Below are positions 9,035 through 18,071 of a stretch of DNA of 64,000 nucleotides, in pieces (the stretch's first letter is position 1; every line of letters begins with the position of its first letter). A program made the position numbers and the translations under genes. Where the stretch lies: the NCBI GenBank assembly GCA_965220055.1, contig CBDCPE010000004.1, forward strand, positions 1-64,000, in the 5' to 3' direction. A model generated the notes under the pieces. The model was not told the origin of the DNA, searched no databases, and saw only the letters and a program-made list of their open reading frames with translations. Source of the DNA: Bin87 sp965220055. Lineage in GTDB: Bacteria > Chloroflexota > Dehalococcoidia > Lucifugimonadales > UBA3495.

Positions 9035-9567
9035 GATGGTACGGCACAGGCAGCGCCACAGCACCACGCGAAAGGGATAGTTGAGCCACACGACAGTCGT
9101 AGCGTGCCCCCAGACAATGTCCCGCACCGAGCTGTAGTTGCCATCCATCACCCACCGCTCTCCCACCGCAGCCTCGCCAGCCATCTGTCGCACCTCGTCC
9201 ACCGGCCGCTCCTCCCAACCCGATTGCCAGTGGATGGCATCCAGCTCCACATGCGGCGACCCCAGGACCCGTGACAACTGCCGCGCCAGCGTCGTCTTGC
9301 CGGAGCAGCTAGTCCCCACCACTACTACCCGCTCCATCGTAGGGCGCGTATCCTTATCCGTAATCATGCTGTCAGCATCCCGTCACATCGCGTCTCCGCC
9401 GCTGCGGAATACGGTTGATGCCGAAACCGCAGTGTGCATCCGGTTGGGTTTCTCCACAGCCACTGGTAGTCCTTGCCGGTACCATTTACGCTTGGGTGCG
9501 ATTTCCGCCTACAGCCAAAGAATGGCTGAGTTCGCGAAATCTCACGGACATCTGTGGTTGGCGTTCC

Positions 9568-9984
9568 ATGCGTAGGCTTTTGTTTCCCGTTGCGTTTCTC
9601 TTCACGATTGTTGTTGGTATCGTTGGCCTGTTCCTATTGCCCTGGGTTCCGAACGATACAGTGACTGAAACGATTGGGGTATTTTCTGGGGTCTTGCTCG
9701 GTACCGGTTTGGGTGTGGGACTGAACGAGTTGAAAACAACGCTCGAACGGTTGTGGGTGTTGGGATTAGTGCTGGTAGTAGGCGTATTGTTGACCGTGAT
9801 TGCGGTAGCCCTCCAGGCCCAGTCCCCAATTGCGCAATGGCTCGACGCTCAAATTGAACGACAGATCGGCTACTACTTTGCAGCAGGTGGTGTCCTTTTG
9901 GGAGTAGGGTTGAGCGCGATTTTGGCTCAACTCAGAACGCTGTCGAGCAAAGCTATGTCGGGCGAGCGGAATGACCAACGGTGA
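9568..9984 (+). CDS. Small four-helix membrane protein, unknown
   Basis: The best start is ATG 9568 (MRRLLFPVAFLF), giving 138 residues; the frame upstream of it has no protein-like look. Four hydrophobic segments are visible at about residues 5-27, 36-54, 64-86 and 104-126, with a short basic tail. The second has glycine-rich packing (GVLLGTGLGVGL). It resembles small integral membrane proteins with no assigned role. It stands alone between the disrupted kinase gene and an IS66 element. Confidence 0.55.
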   Translation: MRRLLFPVAFLFTIVVGIVGLFLLPWVPNDTVTETIGVFSGVLLGTGLGVGLNELKTTLERLWVLGLVLVVGVLLTVIAVALQAQSPIAQWLDAQIERQIGYYFAAGGVLLGVGLSAILAQLRTLSSKAMSGERNDQR

Positions 9985-10078
9985 ATGGGAGACACTGACC
10001 AGCCCTATCAAGGCCGCCGGCATGGGTCGTTCTCCTCCTAGCGATGACTGACTGGGAGTACTCGAGATCCGTAACAGT

Positions 10079-11513
10079 TCAGAGTTGAGGGGAAGTGAGC
10101 AGTTGACGGCAGGCAGCGATGGGGTTGAGAGCTTGTGCTCGCCAGGTGCCGAAGATTGAGGCCAGCGTCATCTTGGTGTCGGTGCCCTGCGCTGAGCGGG
10201 TGCCCCCGCTGACCTTGCGGCTGACCACCAAATGGCGCAGGCTGCGCTCGGCGGCATTGTTGTCCGGCGGCACTTCCGGTTGGGCCACGAAGACGAAGAG
10301 TTCCTTGATGTGCTTCTCCATGCGTCGGCACAGTCTGGCCGGGACGGCCGACGGGTCGTCCCGGAATGGACGGCAGAGGGCCAGCAGTCGCCTTTCCAGG
10401 GTCAGTTGGGCGGTGCGGCGTGGTGGTTCTGAAGGGTGGGTAAAGGTCGTGGCCTGACGGTAGAGTTGGTGGACGGCGTCAGCCCACTGGGCCAGTGATC
10501 TATCATCAGGGTAGAGGACACGCAGGTCGTGGATGTCCCGCAGCAGGTGAGCCCAGCAGCGTTGCTTGGGAGCGTCGTAATGGTGGTAGGCGGCATAGAA
10601 GTCGCTGACCAGCACGCCAGCAAACTCCTTGCCCAGGACTTCGTCGACCACGGCCTTGCCCCGACCACGCCGCAGGAAGTACCGCTGGTCGGAGGTGCTG
10701 AAAGTCCACACGTAGCCGTTGTGTCCGTCTTCACGCCAGCCGGTCTCATCGGCGTGGACCACTGGGCTGCCGCGGACGCGCTCCAGTATGCCCGCCAGTT
10801 CGGTCTGCGCTTTGCCCGCCACGGTGCGTGTGGCATTTACGATGGCGCCCAGGCTGAGGCGCAGCCCGTGCACGGTGTCCAGGTACCATTGGATGGTGCG
10901 TAACGGCAGCCTGGCCTCCTCCCGCAGGGCTGCAATCAGGCTGATGACATTGACCCCCAGACGCTGCTTGCCCATCACCACGCCGTCCAGTTGTGCTTTG
11001 GGAACACAGCAGCGTCGGCACTGTGGACAGGTGCGGGCCAGGTAAACGTGCTCGGTTACCTGCGCCGGAACCTGGGGCAGGTCGATGACCTCCCGAGTGC
11101 GCTGGGCCCAGCCTCCGGACAAGTGGGTCCCGCAGTCGGGACACTGCTCCACCACATGCTCCACTCGGAACCTGGGGCAGGTCGATGACCTCCCGAGTGC
11201 GCTGGGCCCAGCCTCCGGACAAGTGGGTCCCGCAGTCGGGACACTGCTCCACCACATGCTCCACTCGGTGGGTGGGCGTCATGCGGGATCGGGCAAAGCC
11301 GTGAAACCGGGGTTTGCGTGGCTCCTTGGGACGTGCTGGCTCCCGGTCCGCTTTGGGCTTCAGACCGGGCATCCGGCGGGAGCTTTGGGGTTTGGCTTGG
11401 CCTTCCAACTGGGCAATCCGCTTCTCCAGCCGCTCGATGATGGCTTGCTGGCGGACTATGATGCCAATCAGGACATCCCGGTCAGCTGCCCTGAGATTGA
11501 TTTCGGTATCCAT
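10079..11513 (-). pseudogene. IS66 transposase (TnpC), disrupted by a 100-bp duplication
   Basis: From ATG 11513 the N-terminal part reads a leucine-zipper-like helix, a Pro/Lys/Arg linker and the zinc-binding HVVEQCPDCGTHL. The frame is then lost because 100 bp (not a multiple of 3) are repeated. The remaining frame carries the rest: a second Cys pair (CPQCRRC), the catalytic VVHADETGWRED, the second Asp in VSDFYAAY and the Glu in PDNNAAERSLRHLVVSRK, with stop at 10079. Without the duplication it would be a normal transposase of about 444 residues. Because both repeat copies are identical the lesion is recent, or is an assembly artefact. Confidence 0.85.
11066..11265. repeat. Perfect 100-bp tandem duplication
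   Basis: Bases 11066-11165 and 11166-11265 are identical copies beginning CGGAACCTGGGGCAGG, with CGG again after the second copy. The unit lies in the zinc-finger region of the IS66 transposase and shifts its frame by one base. Confidence 0.95.
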
Positions 11514-11718
11514 CCCAGTTATATGACATAACCACCGCCCCCAAAGCCAGCCACCCGCAAACCAAGTTCGCCCAATTCACCCCACCAACTCTGAACAGTT
11601 ACGAGATCCCGCCACCCTAGCCGTATCCCGCCCTGTAATCTACAATGGTCGAACTATCCGTACTCGGCGCATCGTTACTGACACTACCTGCGCCGTCACC
11701 CCTCAGGAGGAACCCGTT

Positions 11719-12819
11719 TTGAAGGTAAAAGCTGCCGTTTTGTGGGAAGTTGGTCAGCCCCTGGACATCCGCGAGGTCGATCTCGATGAGCCGAAGGCCG
11801 GCGAGGTCCTGGTGAAAGTCGGTTCCGCCGGCATCTGCCGCAGCGACCGCCACTTCATGCACGGCGACGCCCCCATCGCCATCCCCGTCGTACTTGGACA
11901 CGAGGGCGCCGGCACCGTTGTCCAGACCGGCCCCGGCGTCACGCTGGCCAGCGAGGGCGACCAGGTCATCCTTTCCTTCGTGCCCGCCTGCGGCCGCTGC
12001 CGCTCCTGCCTCGAGGGCCACAGCAACCTTTGCGACCTCCACGCGGCCACCGGCGCCAACATGCTCGACGGCACCACCCGCCTCCACGCTGACGGCAAGG
12101 ACATCCACCACATGGGCAAGGTGGCCTGCTTCGCCGAGTACGCCGTCGTTCCCGAAACCGGCGTGGTCCCTCTCTCCGACTCCATCCCCATGGACAAGGC
12201 CGCAATGATCGGCTGCTCCGTGACCACCGGCGTCGGCGCGGCCATCTACAGCGCCGAGGTCAAGCCCGGCAGCACCGTGGCCGTCATCGGCTGCGGCGGC
12301 GTGGGCCTCAACGTCATCATGGGCGCCGCCCTGGCCAACGCCGGCCAGATCATCGCCGTCGACATTCGCGAGGCCCAGCTCGAGTTCGCCATGCGCTTCG
12401 GCGCCACTCACACCGTCAACGCCGCCGACCAGGACCCGGTTCGCCAGGTCAAGGATCTCACCGGCGGTCGTGGTGCCGACTACACCTTCGAGGTCTTCGG
12501 CAGCGGCGACACCACCAAGGCCGCCTACGAGATGGCAGGCAAGCGCGGCATCGTCACCGTGGTGGGGATCGCGCCCTGGGGCCAGGAGGCAAGTATCAAC
12601 GCCGTCGACCTCGTCCGCAACGAGAAGACCCTGCGCGGCTCCTACTACGGTTCCGCCCGATCCCGCACCGACATGCCGGTCATGGTCGACCTGTACCAAT
12701 CCGGCAAGCTCAACCTCGACGACCTCGTCGTCCGCCACTACACCCTCGACCAGATCAACGAGGCCTACGCCGACCTCGACCGCGGCGAAATCGGCCGCGG
12801 CGCCATCATGTTCGACTAA
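11719..12819 (+). CDS. Zinc-dependent alcohol dehydrogenase (MDR)
   Basis: A medium-chain NAD(P)-dependent dehydrogenase of 366 residues, interconverting an alcohol and an aldehyde or ketone. The start is TTG 11719, eight bases after AGGAGG. The catalytic zinc ligands are in GICRSDRHFMHG and VVLGHEGAG; the structural zinc loop is CGRCRSCLEGHSNLC; the nucleotide fold is VAVIGCGGVGLN. It looks like the class III/NDMA-dependent-like branch rather than AdhP, but the substrate cannot be assigned. It sits alone downstream of the IS66 element, and a palindromic repeat follows its stop. Confidence 0.9.
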   Translation: MKVKAAVLWEVGQPLDIREVDLDEPKAGEVLVKVGSAGICRSDRHFMHGDAPIAIPVVLGHEGAGTVVQTGPGVTLASEGDQVILSFVPACGRCRSCLEGHSNLCDLHAATGANMLDGTTRLHADGKDIHHMGKVACFAEYAVVPETGVVPLSDSIPMDKAAMIGCSVTTGVGAAIYSAEVKPGSTVAVIGCGGVGLNVIMGAALANAGQIIAVDIREAQLEFAMRFGATHTVNAADQDPVRQVKDLTGGRGADYTFEVFGSGDTTKAAYEMAGKRGIVTVVGIAPWGQEASINAVDLVRNEKTLRGSYYGSARSRTDMPVMVDLYQSGKLNLDDLVVRHYTLDQINEAYADLDRGEIGRGAIMFD

Positions 12820-12828
12820 ACGGCACAG

Positions 12829-12856
12829 GCAGGGGCGAAAAATCATTCGCCCCTGC
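12829..12856. repeat. GGGGCGAA palindromic repeat, copy 1
   Basis: An 11-bp perfect inverted repeat, GCAGGGGCGAA and TTCGCCCCTGC, with loop AAATCA, lies 9 bp after the dehydrogenase stop. There is no T-run after it. It belongs to a family with copies at 21043, 22275 and 27227. It may act as a transcript-end hairpin. Confidence 0.8.
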
Positions 12857-13022
12857 AACCACTATTGTCAAACTAGTGCCTTCAAACGGTGAACCTGCCA
12901 CCGCCCATAGACAGGGTGATGGCCGCGTAGCCGGTTCTCCTACGGTAAGAAACGATATTCCATGCGGAGACTAATGCTCTTGGCGCTGAACCTATTCTAA
13001 AAGTAATGGTGTTCGATGTTCG

Positions 13023-13394
13023 ATGATGGAAGTTATGCTCACCCCATGGCAACTGGCCGGCATCGTGATTGCCTCAGTCGTCGGTATCACCACCATCATC
13101 AGCCTGCTGATCGCATCGGGGATCAGAATCGGGAAGTTCGTCACTCGCGATGACCTCGATAGGACCAGTAACAGACTGGAAAAGAAAATCGACGATGAAA
13201 TCGCGGGTTTGGACAAGAAGATCGGCGATGAAGTCGCGGCCTTACACAAGAAGATCGATGACAACAACGCCCAGGTGCTGCTAGCCATACAAAACCTTGG
13301 CAACCGCCTCGAGAATGCTGTCCTCGATCACACCCACGATGACGACGGTGTAGCCGTTTTCCGCAGACATCCTCAGATGGATGCCGCCGACTAG
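13023..13394 (+). CDS. Membrane-anchored coiled-coil protein, unknown
   Basis: 123 residues from ATG 13023 (ATGs at 13026 and 13035 are also possible). A membrane segment covers about residues 8-30. It is followed by a charged helix built of 11-residue repeats around KKIDDEIAGL, KKIGDEVAAL and KKIDDNNAQV, so a right-handed hendecad coiled coil is likely. The C-terminus is acidic with several His. It ends 15 bp before the GrdB-like gene, on the same strand, so the two may be co-transcribed. I do not recognise a family; small anchored coiled-coil proteins of this form often pair with another membrane protein. Confidence 0.55.
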   Translation: MMEVMLTPWQLAGIVIASVVGITTIISLLIASGIRIGKFVTRDDLDRTSNRLEKKIDDEIAGLDKKIGDEVAALHKKIDDNNAQVLLAIQNLGNRLENAVLDHTHDDDGVAVFRRHPQMDAAD

Positions 13395-13409
13395 AATCGG
13401 GAGAAACCC

Positions 13410-14609
13410 ATGCCCCGCCTATCCGTCCTGTCCGAAGTCCAGCGCCAGATGCTGCAGTTCTTCCCTTGCATGGAAGCCGATAGCGCTCCGTGGACGCCAC
13501 TTTCCAGGCCGTTGTCGGAATCCACCGCCGCCATCGTCACCACCGCCGGGCTGCACCTCCGCGACGACAAGCCTTTCAACCGGGACCATCCCGGCGGGGA
13601 GTCCACCTACCGCGTCATCCCCAGCGACTCCGACCCGGCGGACATCGTCCAGAGCCACTTCAGCATCGGGTTCGACCGCACCGCCATCTACCGTGACATC
13701 AACATCACTTTCCCCATGGACCGGGTGCGGGAGTTGGCAGAGCGCGGCGTAATCGGGTCCGTCGCCCCCAATCACTACTCGTTCATGGGCGCCCTCCGCG
13801 ACTGCACCGTCGTCGCCGAGCAGACCGGACCCGAGGTAGCCCGGCGTCTCAAGGCCGAAGGCGTCGACCTCGTCCTGCTGACCCCTACTTGACCCCTCTG
13901 CACCCACGCCGTGAGCGTGCTCGCCAGGGTCTTCGAGGAAGCCGGACTGACCACCGTCGCCATCGCCCTCGTCCGTGAACACGCCGAGCGTGTTCGCCCG
14001 CCCCGGGCCCTGTGGGTGCCCTTCTACTTCGGCTACACCATGGGCAAACCCAACGACCCCGTTTTCCAGCACGAGGTCCTCGCTGCCGCCTTGGCCACGC
14101 TGGGCGCGGCCTCCGGCCCGGTCCTGGCCGACTATCCGGAAGACGCCGGCCCCATTGGTCTGCCCCAGGCCTCTGAGGTAGCCGCCTCAACCAACGGCGA
14201 CGCGAAGCCCCTGGACGCTGCCGATGAGATCACCGCCCTGCGCGCCTATTACGAGCGCTGGCAGGAACAGCGTGGTCGCACCGCCGTCGGCATCACCGGC
14301 ATCCCCCAGCGCCGGTTCCGCGGCATCATCCGTTTCCTGGAAGCCTACGCAGAACGTGACGCCGCCGACATGGACGAGCGCCCCGCCGACGTGTCCATTC
14401 CCCAGTTTGTTCGCTACTGCGCCGACGACCTCAAGGCTTTCTGCTACGAGGCCCGCATGGCCCAGCGCCCCGACGCCAGCGAAACGGAAATCCACACTTG
14501 GTTCTGGAGCGAAACCGCCGTGGGCGCTCTGATCGACAGCATCACCCAGCGCCTCAACTCCACCGGCGACGCCAGGCTCCAGGCCACCGCCTACGGCCTC
14601 TCCAGGTAA
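13410..14609 (+). CDS. GrdB-family reductase-like selenoprotein, in-frame UGA (Sec)
   Basis: Two frames, 13410-13892 and 13911-14609, are in the same register and separated only by a TGA at 13890-13892. Read through, they form one 399-residue protein of the glycine/sarcosine/betaine reductase selenoprotein B family. The N-terminal VTTAGLHL, YRVIPSD and RDINITFP and the post-UGA ERVRPPRALWVPF are typical. The residue encoded by TGA lies in VLLTPT-(UGA)-PLCTHAV, exactly the active-site U/C-x-x-C position of this family, where relatives carry Sec or Cys. The start ATG 13410 follows GGGAGAAA. A SECIS-like hairpin sits just after the TGA. Substrate is unknown; no Grd partner genes or sel genes are in the window. 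The alternative is a nonsense-broken gene. Confidence 0.8.
13891..13931 (+). promoter_or_regulatory. Putative bacterial SECIS hairpin after UGA
   Basis: Directly after the in-frame TGA, CACGC (13905-13909) and GCGTG (13915-13919) can pair around a five-base loop CGTGA, with a G in the second loop position, about 17 bases from the TGA. An outer helix GACCC (13891-13895) with GGGTC (13927-13931) can close it. Size and spacing fit known bacterial SECIS elements that recruit SelB. Confidence 0.55.
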
Positions 14610-14641
14610 CGCCTCGCGGTAATAATCCGCCTTCACCCGTC

Positions 14642-14670
14642 TGTCATTGCGAGCGAAACGTGGCAATCTG
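14642..14670. repeat. GTCATTGCGAG-type interspersed repeat
   Basis: TGTCATTGCGAGCGAAACG followed by TGGCAATCTG. A short partly palindromic intergenic repeat with relatives at about 33.8, 42.85, 47.7, 51.5, 52.4-52.5, 59.5 and 61.7 kb. Confidence 0.75.
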
Positions 14671-14721
14671 GGTGGGGCGGTATCGACCGCGACCTGAAAA
14701 GCATTGCCGCGCCGACCTCAC

Positions 14722-15945
14722 CTAAACGTCCGGTCCGTCCCCACCCCCGGGAGTATCGGCAGCCAGATCCGCTCGGGTTCGCGAAATAGCCGGTGTACGT
14801 ACTTCCGCCGTCCCGGGCGGCAATTGCGTTCCATCCTGCGGGTTCCATCCGTCCGGAAAGTGCAGCGTCCGTACCGGATAGTTGATCGTGATCCCTTCCT
14901 CAGCCAGCCGGGAGTGCAACTGCTTGATCAGTTCGCTGCGCACTTCGAAACTCGCTAGTCGGTCCTTCGCCTGCACGAACAGCCAGAAATCAATGTTGCT
15001 CTCGCCGAAGGTCTCGTACCCGAAATAGGCCCCGTAGTCCAGAACCGCTCCCGGGTGCTCGGCCAGCACCCGCTCCATCACTTCGTGGCCCACCTGCTCC
15101 ACCCGGCCCAGGTCGCTCTCGTACGCCACCCCGCAGGTCAGGTACACGTTCACGTGCTCGTCGGGCTTGCTGTAGTTCGTGATGACGGAATCTGCGAACC
15201 GGGAATTGGGAATTATCACCAGGTTGTTGGTCCACGTGCGCAAACGCGTGCTCCGCCAGTTCACGTCCACCACGTACCCACTGACCCCGCCGTCCATCTC
15301 GATGTAGTCGCCCGGGTTGACCACACCCTCGGTTATGACATAGGTCCCCGCGAACAGGTTGCTCAGCGTCGGCTGTATCGCCAGCGCCACCGCCACCCCG
15401 CCTATCCCCAGTCCGGCGATTAGCGGTGTGATGTTGATGCCCAGGACGTCCAGCGACACCATCACCGCCATCACCGCCACCACGATCAGCAGGCTTCGCC
15501 TGGCCAGTGGCAGCGCCCAGCTGCTGGTGTTCGCGGCCGCCGTGCTGCCCAGGTAGTCCTGTAGCCACGCTAACCCGCTCGATCCAACCACGTTGATCAT
15601 GTACGCGCCGATGACGATGGCGGCCACCGACGCCCCCCCGTCCACCACGTCGTCCATGGTATGGGGCAATTCCAGCGGTATCTTGATCGCCAGGTACGCC
15701 CCCAGCAAAAGGATGTACGCGGTAACCGGCCCCTTGGCCGTCGACACCAGGTGATCATCCAGGTCGCCGGGGAACAGGCTGGCCGCCCTGAGCATCAGCC
15801 GGAACAGTATCCTGCTGAATAACACGGCGATAACCGCCGCTCCCACTAGGATCGCCAAGCTCACCAGCAGGTCCTGCCACATCAGCCCAATGGCGGCCGC
15901 GGCTGCGACCATCTCTAGGAACCAGTTGTTCAGGGTGTCTACCAT
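14722..15945 (-). CDS. MscS-family mechanosensitive channel
   Basis: 407 residues. Five hydrophobic segments are visible in the first half, the last being the pore-lining helix followed by the hallmark GLGIGGVAVALAIQPTLSNLFAG. Next comes the beta domain with YVITEGVVNPGDYIEMDGGVSGYV and VDVNWRSTRLRTWTNNLVIIPNS, then the alpha/beta C-terminal domain ending near NYPVRTLHFP. The tail after that is a disordered Ala/Thr/Gly stretch. The channel would open on membrane tension to release solutes during osmotic downshock. The N-terminal extra helices make it larger than E. coli MscS and closer to YnaI-like members. It is the last of a run of minus-strand genes with recF and the Sir2 gene. Confidence 0.9.
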   Translation of the reverse strand: MVDTLNNWFLEMVAAAAAIGLMWQDLLVSLAILVGAAVIAVLFSRILFRLMLRAASLFPGDLDDHLVSTAKGPVTAYILLLGAYLAIKIPLELPHTMDDVVDGGASVAAIVIGAYMINVVGSSGLAWLQDYLGSTAAANTSSWALPLARRSLLIVVAVMAVMVSLDVLGINITPLIAGLGIGGVAVALAIQPTLSNLFAGTYVITEGVVNPGDYIEMDGGVSGYVVDVNWRSTRLRTWTNNLVIIPNSRFADSVITNYSKPDEHVNVYLTCGVAYESDLGRVEQVGHEVMERVLAEHPGAVLDYGAYFGYETFGESNIDFWLFVQAKDRLASFEVRSELIKQLHSRLAEEGITINYPVRTLHFPDGWNPQDGTQLPPGTAEVRTPAISRTRADLAADTPGGGDGPDV

Positions 15946-15967
15946 GACGACCAGTATATCCGGCGCT

Positions 15968-16762
15968 TCAGAATCCTCGCCCCAATGACTGCCCCAGCGC
16001 TTCGACTATTCGGGGCAGCATTTCGCCGGACGGGCCTGTGACCACAACATCTGCGGCAGCGGTCAGTTGTGTTGGCTCGGGATTAACCTCGATGATCCTC
16101 GCTCCCCGCTCGCGCGCCAGCAGCGGCAGTTGCGCGGCCGGGTTCACCGCTCCCGACGTCCCCACCAGCAGCATCGCGTCGCAGCGTTGCGTCTCCGCAA
16201 AACAGGAATCCAGTACGGCCCTTGGAATCGGTTCGCCGAACATCACCGTGTCCAGCTTGATGATCCCGCCGCATTCGGCGCACACCGGCGGCACGTCCGT
16301 GATGGTGTACTCGGCCCGTGGACGCCGCCAGCCGCACCCGATGCAGCGCAGGTAGTTACGATTGCCGTGGATCTCAAGCAGGTTGAGGCTGCCGGCTCTG
16401 CCGTGCAGGTCGTCCACGTTCTGTGTGATTACCGCCTTGATGATGCCCGCAGTCTCCAGTTCCGCGATGGCGATGTGACCCGGGTTGGGCTCTGCGTTGT
16501 CCACCGCGTCCTTGAGGTCGTAGGTGGGGTTCCCCGGCGTCACTTCATCGCTCAGCCTCTTCTCCCACCAGTCCTGCGGGTCCCGCGAGAACACCCGGTA
16601 CGACAGGTTGCTCGGCTGGCCGTACTTGGTCCATAGGCCGTCCGGCCCGCGAAACGACGGTATCCCACTCTCCACCGAGAGGCCGGCCCCGGTCAGCGCG
16701 ACGGCATATTCGGCAGCAGCCAGGATACGCGCTGCCTCGGTCACGGGATCCATGCTGGTCAT
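15968..16762 (-). CDS. cobB: Sir2 family NAD-dependent protein deacylase
   Basis: 264 residues; removes acyl groups from lysines using NAD. Motifs in order: VALTGAGLSVESGIPSFRG (NAD binding), TQNVDDLHGRAGS, the HGN site, two zinc Cys pairs (CIGCGW and CAECGG), VMFGEPIP, and LLVGTSGAVNPAAQLP. This order and length are those of bacterial class III/U sirtuins. The start ATG 16762 is 3 bp after the recF stop on the same strand, so the two genes are likely translated from one transcript. The protein is cytoplasmic. Confidence 0.93.
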   Translation of the reverse strand: MTSMDPVTEAARILAAAEYAVALTGAGLSVESGIPSFRGPDGLWTKYGQPSNLSYRVFSRDPQDWWEKRLSDEVTPGNPTYDLKDAVDNAEPNPGHIAIAELETAGIIKAVITQNVDDLHGRAGSLNLLEIHGNRNYLRCIGCGWRRPRAEYTITDVPPVCAECGGIIKLDTVMFGEPIPRAVLDSCFAETQRCDAMLLVGTSGAVNPAAQLPLLARERGARIIEVNPEPTQLTAAADVVVTGPSGEMLPRIVEALGQSLGRGF

Positions 16763-16764
16763 GC

Positions 16765-17958
16765 TTAACTCGCTTCTCGGGTCACCGTGCCGGCATCCAC
16801 GCGAAAGTAGGCAGCGCTGTCTCCCAACGCTTCGCGAACCGGCCCGACGTCGGTGGTGGTTACCAAAGTCTGGCGATACCGTGCGACCTTTTGCAAGACC
16901 CTCTCCCGCCGCCGGTCGTCCATTTCCGAAAAAACGTCATCCAGCAGGATGATCGGATCATCCCCGCGGGTCTCCGCCAGGTATTCGGCCTCCGCCAGGC
17001 GCAACGCCAGGGCGATGGTGCGGACTTCTCCCCGGGACGCGAACGAGGCAGCATAGAGGCCGTTGATGTACGTCACAAAGTTATCGCGGTGCGGCCCCAC
17101 CGCCGTTATCGCGGTGGCCTGCTCGCGCGCCGATCCTCCCTGCAACTCCCGCCGGAACGCCGAGGCGGTATCATAGACGCCTTCCCCGGGAGGTACGCTG
17201 GGCAGATATTCCAGTGTCAGGTCCTGTTCCGGTTCTCCCAGTTCGCCATGTTGACGCTTGGCGAAAACGGCTAGCCGTTCCAGCGCCTTGGAACGTGCAA
17301 AGGTGACCGCCGCCCCCGACTGGACAAGTTGCTCGTTCCAATACTCCAGCTCTTCCGGATCCACATGGCCGTCCCGCCTGCGCCTCAGCAGGCCGTTCCG
17401 ATTCCGCAAGGCCACCTGGAAGCGTTGCAGTGCCTGCAGATACGATCGGTCCGCCTGGCAGATCAGCACGTCCAGGTAACGCCGGCGGTGCGAGGGCGTA
17501 CCCAGCACCAGGTCCAGGTCGTCCACGGAAAAGAGCGACGCGGCGATCCGGCCAACCAGCCCAGCCGCTGTGGCCGGCTGGCGGTTGACCCGTATCCGCT
17601 TGGCAACCGGTGGCAGCGTCGCCGGCCCTGAACCGTCCGGATCGGTGCCGCCGTCCGCGCTGGCCTCTCGCACCGTTGGTTGGTAGCCGATCACCACGGT
17701 GAGCGATTGCCCGTCGATACAGGCAGTTCCGGTGATGTAGGCTGCTCCGCCGTCGCGCGCCGCATCGAAATTGAGCACTTGCCGCTCCCGTTCCGTCCGG
17801 AAAGACCGGCCCACGGCCAGCGTGTAAGCCGCCTCAAGCAGGGACGTTTTCCCCTGGGCGTTGCCGCCGTGAAACACCGACACCCCGGCCGGCGGCGCAA
17901 TGTCGACTTCGCGAAAGTTGCGGTAGTTGACGAGGCTGAGCCGCCGCAGGTAGGCCAA
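16765..17958 (-). CDS. recF: DNA replication and repair protein RecF
   Basis: 397 residues. An SMC-like ATPase that helps load RecA at gaps and stalled forks. Walker A is HGGNAQGKTSLLEA, the signature region is FASRGEVRTIALALRLAEAEYL and Walker B is PIILLDDVFSEMD. The N-terminal LSLVNYRNFREVDI is typical. The start is a TTG at 17958 with no strong RBS. RecF commonly lies in the dnaA-dnaN cluster; here it is instead followed by a Sir2 gene 3 bp away. An extra acidic, glycine-rich segment near residue 95-115 (ADGGTDPDGSG) lengthens it compared with the usual 360-370 residues. Confidence 0.93.
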   Translation of the reverse strand: MAYLRRLSLVNYRNFREVDIAPPAGVSVFHGGNAQGKTSLLEAAYTLAVGRSFRTERERQVLNFDAARDGGAAYITGTACIDGQSLTVVIGYQPTVREASADGGTDPDGSGPATLPPVAKRIRVNRQPATAAGLVGRIAASLFSVDDLDLVLGTPSHRRRYLDVLICQADRSYLQALQRFQVALRNRNGLLRRRRDGHVDPEELEYWNEQLVQSGAAVTFARSKALERLAVFAKRQHGELGEPEQDLTLEYLPSVPPGEGVYDTASAFRRELQGGSAREQATAITAVGPHRDNFVTYINGLYAASFASRGEVRTIALALRLAEAEYLAETRGDDPIILLDDVFSEMDDRRRERVLQKVARYRQTLVTTTDVGPVREALGDSAAYFRVDAGTVTREAS

Positions 17959-18071
17959 TTCGCCGGGCCCTAACGATCAGCGCTCAGCGGAAGCGATGTC
18001 TTCCTCACCGACCGCCGACGTTGGTAGGACAGCAATGATGGTTCGTGCCAACAGGATAACGGTGTGGATAT

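Larger units (their letters stand above)
7313..9337 (-). pseudogene. P-loop adenylate-kinase-like gene split by an IS
   Basis: The 5' part (9337-9043) starts MERVVVVGTSCSGKTTLARQL, a Walker A motif, followed by HVELDAIHW and WVMDGNYSSVRD, typical of the small nucleotide-kinase-like P-loop proteins (FlaR/AAA_17-type). An in-frame start 30 bases earlier (9367) is possible. The 3' part lies on the other side of the insertion (7573-7313) and continues RRAITREELFSGNRESFRKSF to a TGA at 7315-7313. Removing the IS and one 8-bp target copy restores a single frame reading RTIRRAITREE. The gene was therefore whole before the insertion and is now presumably inactive. Confidence 0.85.
10071..11601 (-). 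mobile_element. IS66-family element (ISBst12-like), internally duplicated
   Basis: The element is about 1.53 kb and is bounded by inverted ends containing GTTCAGAGTTG (left from 10071, right on the minus strand from 11601). The 8-mer CGAGATCC occurs directly outside both ends (10063-10070 and 11602-11609); 8 bp is the duplication length known for IS66. It carries only the large transposase and no tnpA/tnpB, as in the ISBst12 subgroup. A 100-bp internal tandem duplication breaks the transposase frame. Confidence 0.85.

Noticed and set aside
11617..12858. Minus-strand frame of 413 codons over the alcohol dehydrogenase
   Set aside because: Antisense to a complete zinc dehydrogenase; repetitive Ala/Gly/Val/Asp composition of a GC-rich shadow.
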